Counted from the first letter of the stretch, positions 54,440 to 62,815 are shown. The stretch is 64,000 nucleotides of DNA from Mesobacillus selenatarsenatis SF-1 (GCF_000813125.1 NZ_BASE01000008.1:1-64000); one strand, 5' to 3'. Program-made: numbers and translations. The notes: generated by a model from the letters alone, not told the origin.

Positions 54440-54910
54440 ATGAAACTTCATAATGGTATAACTGGGTTTTATAGTTCAAAGAACAATAAGCCTCCTAAAG
54501 TTGATGGAAAACAATTTAAACAGGTGTGTGCTACTATTGTAAATAATAGTGGAGGTAATTTGTTTGAGTTTAAAGAACCCCAATATCCAATGAATTTTTA
54601 TGACACTGAAGTTAAGGTTTTTAATAAGCATTTTCATATAATACTTAATGAACACTATCCTTATCTAGCTTTTGCTTCAGTTGTTAGGTTTGGAAAGATA
54701 AATTTTATTGATGTACCCGAACTAAAACAGTTTTGTTCACTTTATAAAGTTTTGAGTGTAAAGGAACTAAATGAACCTTTAGTATTAAAACCTGGTTCTA
54801 AAAAGGGTATCTTACAAAACGATAATGATTTGAATAGTGCTGAGTTGGAACAAGTAGCTTATTGGCAGCCTAAAAGAATTGGCGAAGTCATATTCAATTA
54901 TTGGGATTAG
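54440..54910 (+). CDS. Hypothetical protein, 156 aa
   Basis: A soluble protein with HFHIILNEHYPYLAFASVVRFG and a C-terminal YWQPKRIGEVIFNYWD, a pattern seen in uncharacterised Bacillaceae immunity-like proteins; I cannot name the family. The ATG at 54440 has a GGAGAT site, better than ATG 54425. Single-gene unit between copies J and K. Confidence 0.75.
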   Translation: MKLHNGITGFYSSKNNKPPKVDGKQFKQVCATIVNNSGGNLFEFKEPQYPMNFYDTEVKVFNKHFHIILNEHYPYLAFASVVRFGKINFIDVPELKQFCSLYKVLSVKELNEPLVLKPGSKKGILQNDNDLNSAELEQVAYWQPKRIGEVIFNYWD

Positions 54911-54942
54911 TGAGGGGAAATAAATTTTCCTTGTTGAACTAA

Positions 54943-55024
54943 GTGGTGCGTTGATCCAGCAGGATTAACGTCCTTTTTTGTTGAATTGCTTATTAAACGA
55001 ACGGGGCAGTAATGTTGGGCAAGC
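54943..55024 (+). repeat. Cassette-type repeat, copy K
   Basis: GTGGTGCGTTGATCCAGCAG, GATTAACGTCC, T run, GCTTATTAAACGAACGGGGC and AATGTTGGGCAAG. Close to consensus. Confidence 0.85.
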
Positions 55025-55041
55025 GATCAAGGGGGAGTTAA

Positions 55042-55509
55042 ATGGAATACTCTATAAGATTAGCTAATGAAACAGACTTATCTGGTTTATGCAAAATTAG
55101 AAACAATAAAGATTTATTTACGAAATATTTAATGCAATATGCGAAAAAGGAAGCATACTTAGCAATCGCTGAACAAAATTCGCTTATATTTGGCTTTGGA
55201 GTTCTTAAATTACATGGTATCACTCTTCCTAAATTAAGTGACCTTTATGTAAAAGAGGATTATCGAGGTAATGGCATAGGTTCAGGTTTAATAAGGTATA
55301 GAGAAAAACTTGCAAAGGATTTGGGTTATTCTGAGATATTTGTGAGTGTTGACCCACTAGAAAATCCCAAAATGATAAAATTAATTGGCAAACACGGGTA
55401 CGAACCAATTTCAGAACCATATTTGAAAAAAGCCATTTTTTATAATGATGATGGTACGACTTATAACAAAACTTATACAAGAATGGATTTAAGGAAGTTG
55501 TTGAACTAA
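55042..55509 (+). CDS. GNAT family N-acetyltransferase, 155 aa
   Basis: Motif A LSDLYVKEDYRGNGIGSGLI with the R-G-N-G-I-G acetyl-CoA loop and motif B-like NPKMIKLIGKHGYEPISE. GGGGGAG precedes the ATG. The last codons (leucine, asparagine, stop) lie in the TTGAACTAA of a repeat half-copy, so the 3' end of the gene appears to have been created by the repeat. Single-gene unit. Confidence 0.9.
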   Translation: MEYSIRLANETDLSGLCKIRNNKDLFTKYLMQYAKKEAYLAIAEQNSLIFGFGVLKLHGITLPKLSDLYVKEDYRGNGIGSGLIRYREKLAKDLGYSEIFVSVDPLENPKMIKLIGKHGYEPISEPYLKKAIFYNDDGTTYNKTYTRMDLRKLLN

Positions 55510-55530
55510 AGAGGCAGGATAATAAAAAAA
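55499..55530 (+). repeat. Cassette-type repeat, palindrome half only (copy L), overlapping a stop codon
   Basis: TTGTTGAACTAAAGAGGCAG with a GGATAATAAAA end. The TAA at 55507-55509 is the stop codon of the acetyltransferase. Confidence 0.7.
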
Positions 55531-55601
55531 GGATTTTTTTGGTAGTACATAATCCCTCTTTATGTTACAATTAGTGTAATATTACACTAAGGGTGATTCT
55601 T

Positions 55602-56003
55602 GTGAAGAAAAAAGTGTTTGTTGGGGTTAGTGCAATTGTCATTTTTTTAGTCTGTTTTATTGTTTGGTATGTGAATTTTCCTGGTTATAAGAATATCGCA
55701 GAAGATAGAATCGATACATATATGGAAGCTCAGGAAGTAGATTTGGAGCAAGGATACAAAAAAAGGTCATCAAGGGACTTTAAAACAGGAAGATGGATGA
55801 TTGTTTATAAATTTGCTGAGGAACCAAATCTGATATATGAATACGAGTACGATAGAAATACTAATAGCGTTTTGCTTATTGTATTTGAATCACCCACTAT
55901 GAATGGTGGGAGTTCAATTGAAAAAGGTATGCATTATCCAAGTCTAGAAGATGGCTGGTCTAAATTCGATTCTAAAGGGAATTTGATTTTAGGTTCTGAC
56001 TGA
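55602..56003 (+). CDS. DUF3139-like exported protein, 133 aa
   Basis: A signal-anchor helix (about residues 5-25) followed by a small domain in which DRIDTYMEAQEVDLEQGYKK, KTGRWMIVYKFAEEPNLIY and EYEYD resemble DUF3139 proteins. GTG start at 55602 after AAGGG. Last unit of the array; it ends at an ordinary terminator. Function unknown. Confidence 0.75.
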   Translation: MKKKVFVGVSAIVIFLVCFIVWYVNFPGYKNIAEDRIDTYMEAQEVDLEQGYKKRSSRDFKTGRWMIVYKFAEEPNLIYEYEYDRNTNSVLLIVFESPTMNGGSSIEKGMHYPSLEDGWSKFDSKGNLILGSD

Positions 56004-56042
56004 TGAGCTTACTATCTAATTTACTACTGTGTTTTCAGAAAT

Positions 56043-56068
56043 AAGGACCTTAATTGGGTCCTTGTTTC
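56043..56068 (+). terminator. Terminator after the last array gene
   Basis: AAGGACC / GGGTCCTT stem with a 6-nt loop and a T-rich end. Confidence 0.75.
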
Positions 56069-56116
56069 ATTTATCGGAGCTTATTTTATTAGCTGGATTG
56101 TGAATCAATGCACTTA

Positions 56117-56155
56117 AACTAACGGGTGCTCTAGTTAAAGATGGACTCAATCTTT
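56117..56155 (+). repeat. Worn cassette-type repeat fragment (copy M)
   Basis: ACTAACGGGTGCTCTAGTTA and GATGGACTCAATC resemble the junction and first hairpin of the composite repeat, with no intact palindrome half. It marks the right edge of the array. Confidence 0.5.
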
Positions 56156-56165
56156 ATATAAAAAT

Positions 56166-56196
56166 CGCTTAACGCTACTGTTAAGCGTTTTTTTCA
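56166..56196 (+). terminator. Second terminator at the array edge
   Basis: CGCTTAACG / TTAAGCG stem, 6-nt loop, seven T residues. Confidence 0.8.
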
Positions 56197-56518
56197 TTCC
56201 CCAGATTATTTCTACTAGCAAAATTGCTAGTCAAAATGAACTGTGGTTCGCCCCTTACAGAAGTGTCAGTTAGTCCGCAAATTGATAACTGAACCTGTTA
56301 CGTTAATTCTGCATTTTTTACGTATTAAATTTAATTAAAAGGAAGGTTGGATATCATAGTGCCATTGAGAAAAGAAGCTAATCTGGGGGCATGTATAAAA
56401 AACTCATGGTTCTTCCAGGTTTGTTAGGTTTGAACTGTAAGCACTTCTCCTACTTTTATCAGCATGTGAAAAGGGTATACATAATTAACATACCTTACAC
56501 ATGAAAGAGGGGAGATAG

Positions 56519-58207
56519 ATGGTGAATTCTAATGTGATCCAGACGACGTTAAGAGGAAAGGAGCTTTTGTCGAATCCTTTTTTGAATAAGGGTACTGCTT
56601 TTACCAAAAAAGAACGGGAGGAGCTGGGACTTGAAGGGTTGTTGCCACCCCAGGTGCTCACGCTCGATGAGCAAGTTAACAGGGTCTATGAGCAGTATTC
56701 GATCAGGACCACCAATTTATTTAAAAATGGACTCCTTTATGACTTGTATAACCGCAATGTTGTTTTGTTTTACCGTCTGCTAAAGGACCATTTGAGTGAA
56801 ATGCTCCCTATTGTTTATACTCCAACAGTCGGAGAGGCGATCGAGCAATATTCGCAGGTTTACCGCCGGCCGGGTGGACTGTATTTATCGATTGATGACC
56901 ACGATGGGATTGAAACGGCTTTTAAGAACCTCGGACATGCTAAAAACGGTATTGATTTGATTGTCGTCACCGATTCGGAAAGTATCCTTGGCATTGGTGA
57001 CCAGGGAATTGGGGGCATCAACATCTCGATTGGTAAGCTTGCGGTTTACACTGCTGCTGCAGGGATTAATCCGAGCCGGGTTCTGCCGGTGGTGCTGGAT
57101 GTGGGAACGAACAACAAGGCTCTTGCGGACGATCCGTTTTATATTGGTAACGAGTTCCCGCGAGTCCGTGGAGAGCGTTATGATGAGTTCATTGATGCGT
57201 TTGTCTCAACAGCAAGAAAATTTCACCCTGATGTCCTGCTGCACTGGGAAGACCTTGGCAATGTAAATGCCCGGAAAATCATGGAGAGGTATGGAGAGAA
57301 GATTCTCACTTTTAATGATGATATCCAGGGAACAGGTGCTGTCACCCTTGCAGCTCTAAAGTCTGCATTGAAGATGACAGGGAGTTCATTGAAGGATCAG
57401 CGGATTGTTGTCTTTGGGCCTGGTGCTGCTGGAATTGGCAATGCTGATCAGATGGTGGATGCCATGGTTTCTGAAGGTTTATCGAAGAATGAAGCTTATG
57501 ACCAGTTCTGGGCAGTTGACTACAGAGGCCTTTTGACGGAGGAACATCAAGATGTCCTGAACTTCCAAAAACCATATGTCCGTGGAATTGATGAAGTGGA
57601 AGGCTGGGATCGGAATGGCGAGGGCATCATTCCATTGATGGAAGTGATCAAAAGGGTGAAACCGACGATTCTGATCGGTACATCAGGACAAGCCGGAGCC
57701 TTCTCAGAGAGTGTTATCAAAGAGATGGCGACGCATACTGAGCGCCCAATCATCATGCCGATGTCCAATCCGACATCACTTGCAGAGGCAGTCCCAGCTG
57801 ATTTGATTCAATGGACAGAAGGGCGATCCCTGGTTGCAACGGGCAGTCCGTTTGAGGATGTAAAATACAACGGAGTTTCCTATGAAATCGGCCAGGCTAA
57901 CAATGCCTTTATTTTCCCGGGTCTAGGGCTCGGAGCCATCGTGGCAAAAGCAGAAATTATTTCAAAAGGAATGTTCACTGCTGCTGCAGACGCTGTTGCT
58001 GATATGTGCTGCAATGATCAGCCAGGCGCATCACTCCTGCCAAACATCGACAAGTTACAGGAAGTATCTGAAAAAGTTGCGTTGGCCGTTATCGATGCTG
58101 CTATCACTGAGGGAATCGCAAGGGCAGATATCACTGATGACGAAAAGGCAGTGGCAGAGGCCATGTGGAAGCCGGAGTATAAAGAGATTAAAAGGATTAC
58201 CATTTAA
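56519..58207 (+). CDS. NAD-dependent malic enzyme, 562 aa
   Basis: Oxidative decarboxylation of malate to pyruvate with NAD(P). The N-terminal malic domain has [26 protein letters not shown] (catalytic Tyr) and [22 protein letters not shown]. The NAD-binding domain has [13 protein letters not shown] and the conserved [12 protein letters not shown]. Length 562 fits the long bacterial/eukaryotic-like class. ATG with a GGGGAG site. Monocistronic, ended by a strong terminator. Confidence 0.96.
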   Translation: MVNSNVIQTTLRGKELLSNPFLNKGTAFTKKEREELGLEGLLPPQVLTLDEQVNRVYEQYSIRTTNLFKNGLLYDLYNRNVVLFYRLLKDHLSEMLPIVYTPTVGEAIEQYSQVYRRPGGLYLSIDDHDGIETAFKNLGHAKNGIDLIVVTDSESILGIGDQGIGGINISIGKLAVYTAAAGINPSRVLPVVLDVGTNNKALADDPFYIGNEFPRVRGERYDEFIDAFVSTARKFHPDVLLHWEDLGNVNARKIMERYGEKILTFNDDIQGTGAVTLAALKSALKMTGSSLKDQRIVVFGPGAAGIGNADQMVDAMVSEGLSKNEAYDQFWAVDYRGLLTEEHQDVLNFQKPYVRGIDEVEGWDRNGEGIIPLMEVIKRVKPTILIGTSGQAGAFSESVIKEMATHTERPIIMPMSNPTSLAEAVPADLIQWTEGRSLVATGSPFEDVKYNGVSYEIGQANNAFIFPGLGLGAIVAKAEIISKGMFTAAADAVADMCCNDQPGASLLPNIDKLQEVSEKVALAVIDAAITEGIARADITDDEKAVAEAMWKPEYKEIKRITI

Positions 58208-58220
58208 TCGCTGTTATTAA

Positions 58221-58262
58221 TAAAGGTGTGTGAATCAAATCCTCGGTCCACACACCTTTTAT
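58221..58262 (+). terminator. Terminator of the malic enzyme gene
   Basis: AAAGGTGTGTG / CACACACCTTTT with a 16-nt loop. Confidence 0.85.
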
Positions 58263-58400
58263 AAAAAAGTGGCTGGTGGATTATGTGAAAAGGTAATTCT
58301 AGTTTGCTATCAGGCCAATTCACTTTATGATTGGCTTTTTTGTTGTTAAGGAAATTATAAAATTATTTAGGTGTGGATAACTGCATGTGGTTTTCTTAAT

Positions 58401-58520
58401 CCAGCTCCAGCGCCTAGCCCCTCGAGTCGCTTCGATCCGCCCATTGAAGTCAAAGAACGACTTCATTGGGCGGCCCTCCAGCGCTTGTCGGGGCTGAACG
58501 AGGCGCTTGCGCTTTTTGTT
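58401..58520. repeat. GC-rich dispersed Bacillaceae repeat, 120 bp
   Basis: A unit beginning CAGCTCCAGCGCCTAGCCCC and ending with AGGCGCTTGCGCTTTTT. The outer arms AGCGCCT and AGGCGCT, and GCCCC / GGGGC, pair; an inner stem CCGCCCA-TGAAGT / ACTTCA-TGGGCGG lies at about 58457-58493. I recall this sequence as a common intergenic repeat in Bacillus-like genomes. It has no coding capacity. Confidence 0.8.
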
Positions 58521-58667
58521 CTTGTTGATCCTTATGTTTTGGAATGATAGCCGATTTGGCAGGATGGTTATGTTAATTACTTTACTATTAATCCCTGTTG
58601 ACCGAAGATGTTGTATCTTATTTTTAACAGAATAAAAAGAGAAAGATGATTTAATTGCTCCTCACAT

Positions 58668-58696
58668 TTGAAAACGGAAATAAAATCTGATACGAT
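58668..58696 (+). promoter_or_regulatory. Likely gpx-ohrR promoter
   Basis: -35 TTGAAA (58668-58673), 17-bp spacer, -10 TACGAT (58691-58696). The -10 lies inside the OhrR-type operator. Confidence 0.6.
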
Positions 58697-58705
58697 TAAA
58701 TCGTA
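58691..58705. promoter_or_regulatory. OhrR-type operator
   Basis: TACGATTAAATCGTA is a perfect palindrome with one central base. The B. subtilis OhrR site is of the form TACAATT-N-AATTGTA; the match is 13 of 14 defined positions apart from symmetric C-G changes. It overlaps the -10 of gpx and lies 37 bp before its start codon, so the downstream OhrR probably represses the operon. Confidence 0.8.
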
Positions 58706-58741
58706 CACGATATATATGTGTACTCTGAGGAGGAATTATAA

Positions 58742-59218
58742 ATGAAAACTGTATACGATTTTACCGTTAAGAAGACAAATGGCCAGGAGCAATCTTTAAC
58801 TGAATATGAAGGAAAACCAATGTTGATTGTCAATACTGCTAGTAAGTGCGGGCTGACACCTCAATTTAAAGGGTTGCAGGAAATGTATGACCAATACCAG
58901 GAGAAAGGTTTAGAAATTCTCGGTTTCCCATGTGGCCAGTTCAACGATCAGGAGTTCAATGATATAGATGAGACAACGCAGTTTTGCCAGATGAACTATG
59001 GAGTTTCCTTCCCGATGTTTGCGAAGATTGATGTGAACGGGGAAAATGAAGATCCGTTATTCACGTTCCTGAAGGATCAAAAAGGCGGCTTGCTTTCAAA
59101 AGATATCAAATGGAATTTCACCAAGTTCCTCGTTGATCAGAATGGCAAGGTGGTAAAACGCTATGCACCGACGACTGAACCTAGTAAAATTGAGAAGGAT
59201 ATCGCAAATCTATTATAA
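58742..59218 (+). CDS. Glutathione peroxidase family thiol peroxidase, 158 aa
   Basis: Reduces hydrogen peroxide and organic or lipid hydroperoxides. The peroxidatic Cys36 lies in VNTASKCGLTPQ; the partner residues are Gln in FPCGQFNDQE, with a second Cys, and Trp-Asn in IKWNFTKFLVD. A Cys (not selenocysteine) form, as in B. subtilis BsaA/GpxA, probably served by thioredoxin. AGGAGG ribosome binding site. It is in an operon with ohrR, 11 bp downstream, under an OhrR-type operator. Confidence 0.95.
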   Translation: MKTVYDFTVKKTNGQEQSLTEYEGKPMLIVNTASKCGLTPQFKGLQEMYDQYQEKGLEILGFPCGQFNDQEFNDIDETTQFCQMNYGVSFPMFAKIDVNGENEDPLFTFLKDQKGGLLSKDIKWNFTKFLVDQNGKVVKRYAPTTEPSKIEKDIANLL

Positions 59219-59229
59219 GCTTGTGAAGG

Positions 59230-59688
59230 ATGAGTCAATTGGATGATTTTTTAACCCTGGAAAATCAACTCTGTTTTGCAGTCTATGAAGCAGGAAGCCA
59301 GTTCAATAAACTATACTCCAAAGCACTTGAATCATTCGGAATTACCTACCCGCAATATCTAGTCCTACTGGCACTGTGGGAGGAGAATGGACAAAGCGCT
59401 AAAGAACTTGGAGAAAAGTTGAACCTTGGCACCGGAACATTAACACCGATGATCAAAAGGATGGAAGCCAGCGGTTGGGTGAAAAGGGAGAGGTCGACGG
59501 CAGACGAAAGGAAAGTCTGCATCTCACTCCAGCCAAAAGCCCTGGAAGAAAAAGAAGCCATTGTCCAAAAAATAGCCACCGAACTGAAGCTGTGCAACAT
59601 CGAGTATGAAGAGTACAAGCAGTTGATGAAGCAGTTGAGAGTGCTACGGGGGAAGTTGAATATATATAATAAGGAAAAGGTAAAATGA
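59230..59688 (+). CDS. ohrR: OhrR-like MarR family peroxide sensor, 152 aa
   Basis: One-Cys OhrR type: Cys15 in LENQLCFAVYEAG is the peroxide-sensing residue. The winged helix is AKELGEKLNLGTGTLTPMIKRMEASGWVKRER. Oxidation of Cys15 by organic hydroperoxide releases the protein from DNA. It follows the peroxidase gene by 11 bp, and an OhrR-type operator overlaps the shared promoter, so it likely controls its own operon. Usually ohrR is beside ohrA; here the partner is a glutathione peroxidase. A degraded copy of the 3' end lies at 44243-44347. Confidence 0.92.
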   Translation: MSQLDDFLTLENQLCFAVYEAGSQFNKLYSKALESFGITYPQYLVLLALWEENGQSAKELGEKLNLGTGTLTPMIKRMEASGWVKRERSTADERKVCISLQPKALEEKEAIVQKIATELKLCNIEYEEYKQLMKQLRVLRGKLNIYNKEKVK

Positions 59689-59692
59689 CGAG

Positions 59693-59728
59693 TTGAAGCA
59701 CAGGGTAGGTTGCCTGTGCTTTTCTTAA
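59693..59728 (+). terminator. Repeat-derived terminator of the gpx-ohrR operon
   Basis: GAAGCACAGGG...CCTGTGCTTTTC stem, T-rich tail. Same form as the repeat at 44358-44393 after the MarR remnant. Confidence 0.8.
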
Positions 59729-59736
59729 TTTAAGAA

Positions 59737-59916
59737 AACGAAGGGACGTACCTTGTGCTTCGAAGTAGCCCCAGGTTTGGGCAGTATTTCGGTGTTTGCG
59801 GGGCAAAGCGGTCAATTATTGGGAGATCAACAAAGAGTTATGGATACGCTAGCTGCTCGTTCTATTAAGCACGAAAGCGAAATAAAAGATTTTAAACACA
59901 TATTGAAAAACCAGTA
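59737..59916 (+). pseudogene. GGGACG-type repeat joined to a C-terminal gene fragment
   Basis: A GAAGGGACGTACCTTGTGCT repeat copy runs directly into about 50 codons ending at TAA (59916). The reading frame gives GQLLGDQQRVMDTLAARSIK then HESEIKDFKHILKNQ, a coiled-coil-like tail. No start is present. Family not recognised. It is the fourth place where this repeat type abuts a gene fragment. Confidence 0.55.
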
Positions 59917-60190
59917 AGGGGCGATTTGCTCCTTTTTTTGTTGTTCTCAATAAGCTTTGGACTTATTTTCGTTGTCTGAGTTTCTGAACCTAATGTAGCC
60001 TAACGAACAATGCTTATACTGCTAATTTTTATCCAGAATGTTATCCGTAATTTGTCTACCAGGGAACAAAGAGAGGTTCAGGTTTCTAAAAGTGTAATAT
60101 TTTAGTAGAAAAGAGATTACATATTGAGTATAGGGCAAATTTATGAGATAATTTAATGGAAATATTTTACTGTAAAAGGGAGTTATCTGT
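59917..60190. other. Intergenic region
   Basis: AT-rich; no feature that can be supported apart from the promoter region expected for the small gene at 60191. Confidence 0.45.
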
Positions 60191-60328
60191 ATGAAGGGTC
60201 CTAAAAAGAGATTGATTTTAAAAAGGATTCCAATCCTAACAACATTACTCATAACCCTATGGATCTGGTATGGTTCCTATCATTTGGGATTTAATATAGG
60301 GGAGTTCTTGGCAAATATAAAAAACTAA
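60191..60328 (+). CDS. Very small membrane protein, 45 aa
   Basis: A basic N-terminus (MKGPKKRLILKR) followed by a single hydrophobic helix (about residues 13-27) and a short tail. AAAAGGGAG lies 9 bp before the ATG. Too short for most gene finders, but ribosome binding site and topology support it. No family recognised. Confidence 0.5.
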   Translation: MKGPKKRLILKRIPILTTLLITLWIWYGSYHLGFNIGEFLANIKN

Positions 60329-60435
60329 TTTTAGAGTAAATAGTTGGGTGAATTGCTATTGCAACGAGGAAGTTCGTCTTATAGTTTGTAGCTTCATCTT
60401 AAAGTATGATCAAATCTAATTCGAAGGAGTAAAGT

Positions 60436-60597
60436 ATGAAGAAAAGAGAAATATTCACGTTATCAGCATTCGCGTTTTCAATGGGCATTGTCTTGGGTTT
60501 CTTAATTTCACCAGCGAAAAATGGTTTTGGCAATAATTCTGGTAATAACATTAAGAATTACTATTATAGCAAGCCCTCAAAAGATGATGAATCATAA
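60436..60597 (+). CDS. Very small YtxH-like membrane protein, 53 aa
   Basis: MKKREIFTLSAFAFSMGIVL is a basic start plus one glycine-containing helix ending in GFLISPAKNG, which recalls the GLLFAPKSG of YtxH-type stress proteins, though much shorter. A polar tail follows (NYYYSKPSKDDES). GAAGGAG site 7 bp before the ATG. Function unknown. Confidence 0.55.
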   Translation: MKKREIFTLSAFAFSMGIVLGFLISPAKNGFGNNSGNNIKNYYYSKPSKDDES

Positions 60598-60693
60598 TTT
60601 TCTTAATAGAATCTTAGAGCAAGGTGAAATTGTTTTTTTTTGGAGTTATGATAGGAGAAAAATTTTCAGTTATTGAAAAGGGAGAACTATTGA

Positions 60694-61569
60694 ATGAATC
60701 ATAAGTTAATTGAACAGATACAAAGTGAACATCCTGACCTTATAATTAACGATTTTTATGATAATGAAATGGGCCAGAATAATGACGTCATTATTGTCAA
60801 TGAATCGCTGGTTTTCAGATTCCCCAAATATAAACAAGGGATCATTCAATTAAGAAGAGAAACCGAGATTTTAAAATACATAAAAGACTTCGTAAAGGTG
60901 CCCATCCCGATTCCAATATACGAAGCCTTTGATGAGCTAGAACCAGGTAAAGTTTTTACTGGATATAACTTAATTGAAGGCAATCCTTTGTGGAGGAAAA
61001 GTTTACTTGAAATCAAGAGTGATGAGCAGCTTAGAGGGCTGGCGTCACAACTGGTTTCTTTTCTTGCAGCATTGCATTCTATATCTGGAGAATTAGCAAG
61101 TCGGGAATTACAATTGGAGGCAAGTCATCCTCGTGAGGAAATGAGTGATCTTTATGAAAAAATTCAACATAAATTGTTTCCTTTTATGAGTAAGGAATCT
61201 CAAATCAGTGTAACAGAATCGTTCGAGGATTTCTTGAGTGGAGAGGCACTTTCAAACTTAGATCTTGCCTTGATTCATGGGGATTTCGGTGCTTCCAACA
61301 TTTTATGGAATTCAGGGACTGATGAAATTTCTGGTATCATCGATTTTGGTGGGTCTGGTATAGGGGACCCGGCGTATGACTTTGCGGGACTGCTCTCCAG
61401 TTATGGTGAAGATTTCTTTAATAAGTGTATTGATCAATATCCGAACGGTAAAGAAATAGCTAAGCGTGTTCATTTTTATAAAAGTACCTTCGCCCTTCAG
61501 GAGGCACTGCATGGAATAGAAAATGATGATGAACAGGCTTTTGAAGCTGGTATTCGGGATTATAGATAG
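60694..61569 (+). CDS. Aminoglycoside phosphotransferase-family kinase, 291 aa
   Basis: Protein-kinase-like APH fold. Brenner motif LIHGDFGASNILW supplies the catalytic Asp and Asn; GIIDFGGSGIGDPAYDFAGL supplies the metal-binding Asp. The N-lobe has NDVIIVNESLVFRFPK with the ATP-binding Lys. Substrates in this family range from antibiotics to small sugars, so resistance should not be assumed. The C-terminus ends soon after the last helix; relatives are often slightly longer. AAAGGGAGA site before the ATG. Confidence 0.88.
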   Translation: MNHKLIEQIQSEHPDLIINDFYDNEMGQNNDVIIVNESLVFRFPKYKQGIIQLRRETEILKYIKDFVKVPIPIPIYEAFDELEPGKVFTGYNLIEGNPLWRKSLLEIKSDEQLRGLASQLVSFLAALHSISGELASRELQLEASHPREEMSDLYEKIQHKLFPFMSKESQISVTESFEDFLSGEALSNLDLALIHGDFGASNILWNSGTDEISGIIDFGGSGIGDPAYDFAGLLSSYGEDFFNKCIDQYPNGKEIAKRVHFYKSTFALQEALHGIENDDEQAFEAGIRDYR

Positions 61570-61631
61570 TTATGGCTGAAGAGCTGCTAACGGCTTTCGA
61601 ATTTTTTACAGGAATGAATAATAAAAGAAAA

Positions 61632-61658
61632 AAATGCCGCGGCGACGCGGCATTCCTC
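61632..61658 (+). terminator. Terminator after the phosphotransferase gene
   Basis: AATGCCGCG / CGCGGCATT perfect stem with a 4-nt loop and CTCTTTTT tail. Confidence 0.9.
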
Positions 61659-61831
61659 TTTTTAATACGATTATTTATAATTAATTCATTCATATCTTAT
61701 ATAATAATGAAAAAGAGTGTACCCCGGCTCGCGGTTTTTATATAAAAGGGTATTATAATAATAATGTAGAAGTAATAAAGGATTCCATGTTCGGAATAAA
61801 ACTAATTGGTGAAAGTAAGGAGGGAGACAGA

Positions 61832-62752
61832 TTGATCCAGAGGCTTGGAAACGCTCCATATTTACTTCTGGTTGGTGCTGCATTATTTTGGGGCGGCAAT
61901 GCGGTTGCTGGAAAGTTTCTTGCTGGGTCGCTGACGCCAGTGACGATTTCTTTCACCCGTCTGGGGATTGGCGTTCTCATCATGTCTCCGGTTATCATCA
62001 AGCTGTTCAGACATGAAAGGGCAGCCTTAAGGGAGCACTTCAAGCTGCTGTTATTCCTGGCGGTGACCGGAGTAGTTGGATTTAATCTGCTGATTTATTG
62101 GGCGGTCAATTACACGACGGCGATCAATGCAACTTTATTGAATAGTACTAGTCCTCTCTTCATCTTCCTGCTATCAGCTCTTCTGATTGGAGAAAAAATG
62201 GAGTTGAAGTACTGGGTGTCGATGGTGATTTCAATTGTCGGTGTGCTGATTGTCATCACGCATGGGTCAGTTGAGAGGATGCTAGCTTTGCAGTTTAATA
62301 TTGGCGATTTAATTATGGTGCTGGCTGTGATTTCGTGGTCTTTATATTCTATTTATATTAAAAAGATTTCCGGGAAGCTGCCTTCGCTTGCAATTTTCGG
62401 TTTTACGCTTGCGCTTGGTTTTATGGTGATGATTCCAGCTGTGGCTATAGAGTTGGCGTTCGTTCCGGTCGGTGAAGTAAATCTTGCAGAGTGGAGTGCT
62501 CTATTTTACATAGGAATTTTTCCCTCCATATGCTCGTTTTTGTTATGGAATCGTGCGGTTGCAATGATCGGTCCATCTAAAGCATCGATTTCTTTGAATC
62601 TAATTCCGGTATTTGGTACAGTCGCAGCGTTTTTTATCCTGGGCGAGGTGATTGCCATTCCGCAAATCATTGGCGGATGCCTGGTTTTTATTGGGGTATT
62701 CATTACTTCTTTTACGAAAAAGAAAGCAGTGCAGTTGGTTGAAGAGGGTTAA
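61832..62752 (+). CDS. EamA/DMT family transporter, 306 aa
   Basis: Ten predicted membrane helices in two EamA repeats: LVGAALFWGGNAVAGKFL at the first helix, SFTRLGIGVLIM, NYTTAINATLLNSTSPLFIF at the end of repeat one, and SWSLYSIYIKKIS opening repeat two. It moves a metabolite or drug across the membrane, type unknown. The TTG at 61832 follows a perfect AAGGAGGGA site; the open frame from 61787 lacks one. A terminator follows. Confidence 0.92.
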   Translation: MIQRLGNAPYLLLVGAALFWGGNAVAGKFLAGSLTPVTISFTRLGIGVLIMSPVIIKLFRHERAALREHFKLLLFLAVTGVVGFNLLIYWAVNYTTAINATLLNSTSPLFIFLLSALLIGEKMELKYWVSMVISIVGVLIVITHGSVERMLALQFNIGDLIMVLAVISWSLYSIYIKKISGKLPSLAIFGFTLALGFMVMIPAVAIELAFVPVGEVNLAEWSALFYIGIFPSICSFLLWNRAVAMIGPSKASISLNLIPVFGTVAAFFILGEVIAIPQIIGGCLVFIGVFITSFTKKKAVQLVEEG

Positions 62753-62788
62753 ATTGAGTGGACAGCGCAAAAAATATATAAACTTTGA

Positions 62789-62815
62789 AACAGCGATTTG
62801 TTCGCTGTTTTTTTG
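62789..62815 (+). terminator. Terminator of the EamA transporter gene
   Basis: AACAGCGA / TCGCTGTT stem with a 5-nt loop and T run. Confidence 0.85.

Larger units (their letters stand above)
56004..56518. other. Intergenic region of about 515 bp at the right end of the array
   Basis: Contains a terminator at 56043-56068, a worn first half of the cassette-type repeat at about 56117-56155, a second terminator at 56166-56196, and otherwise no supportable gene. The last 150 bp are the likely malic enzyme promoter region. Confidence 0.6.

Noticed and set aside
49636-55530. Could the regularly placed repeats be a CRISPR array?
   Set aside because: The units are ~80 bp and imperfect, the spacing is 0.3-0.8 kb and each interval holds a gene; no cas genes are present.
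49054-56155. Classical integron
   Set aside because: No tyrosine recombinase with the IntI patch, no attI and no canonical attC core sites can be seen, so only the resemblance is reported.
58401-58520. Possible structured RNA gene in the GC-rich hairpin region
   Set aside because: The sequence matches a well-known type of dispersed Bacillaceae repeat rather than an RNA family I can name.
60022-60252. 76-codon minus-strand frame near 60.1 kb
   Set aside because: It overlaps the better supported small gene at 60191 and has no ribosome binding site.
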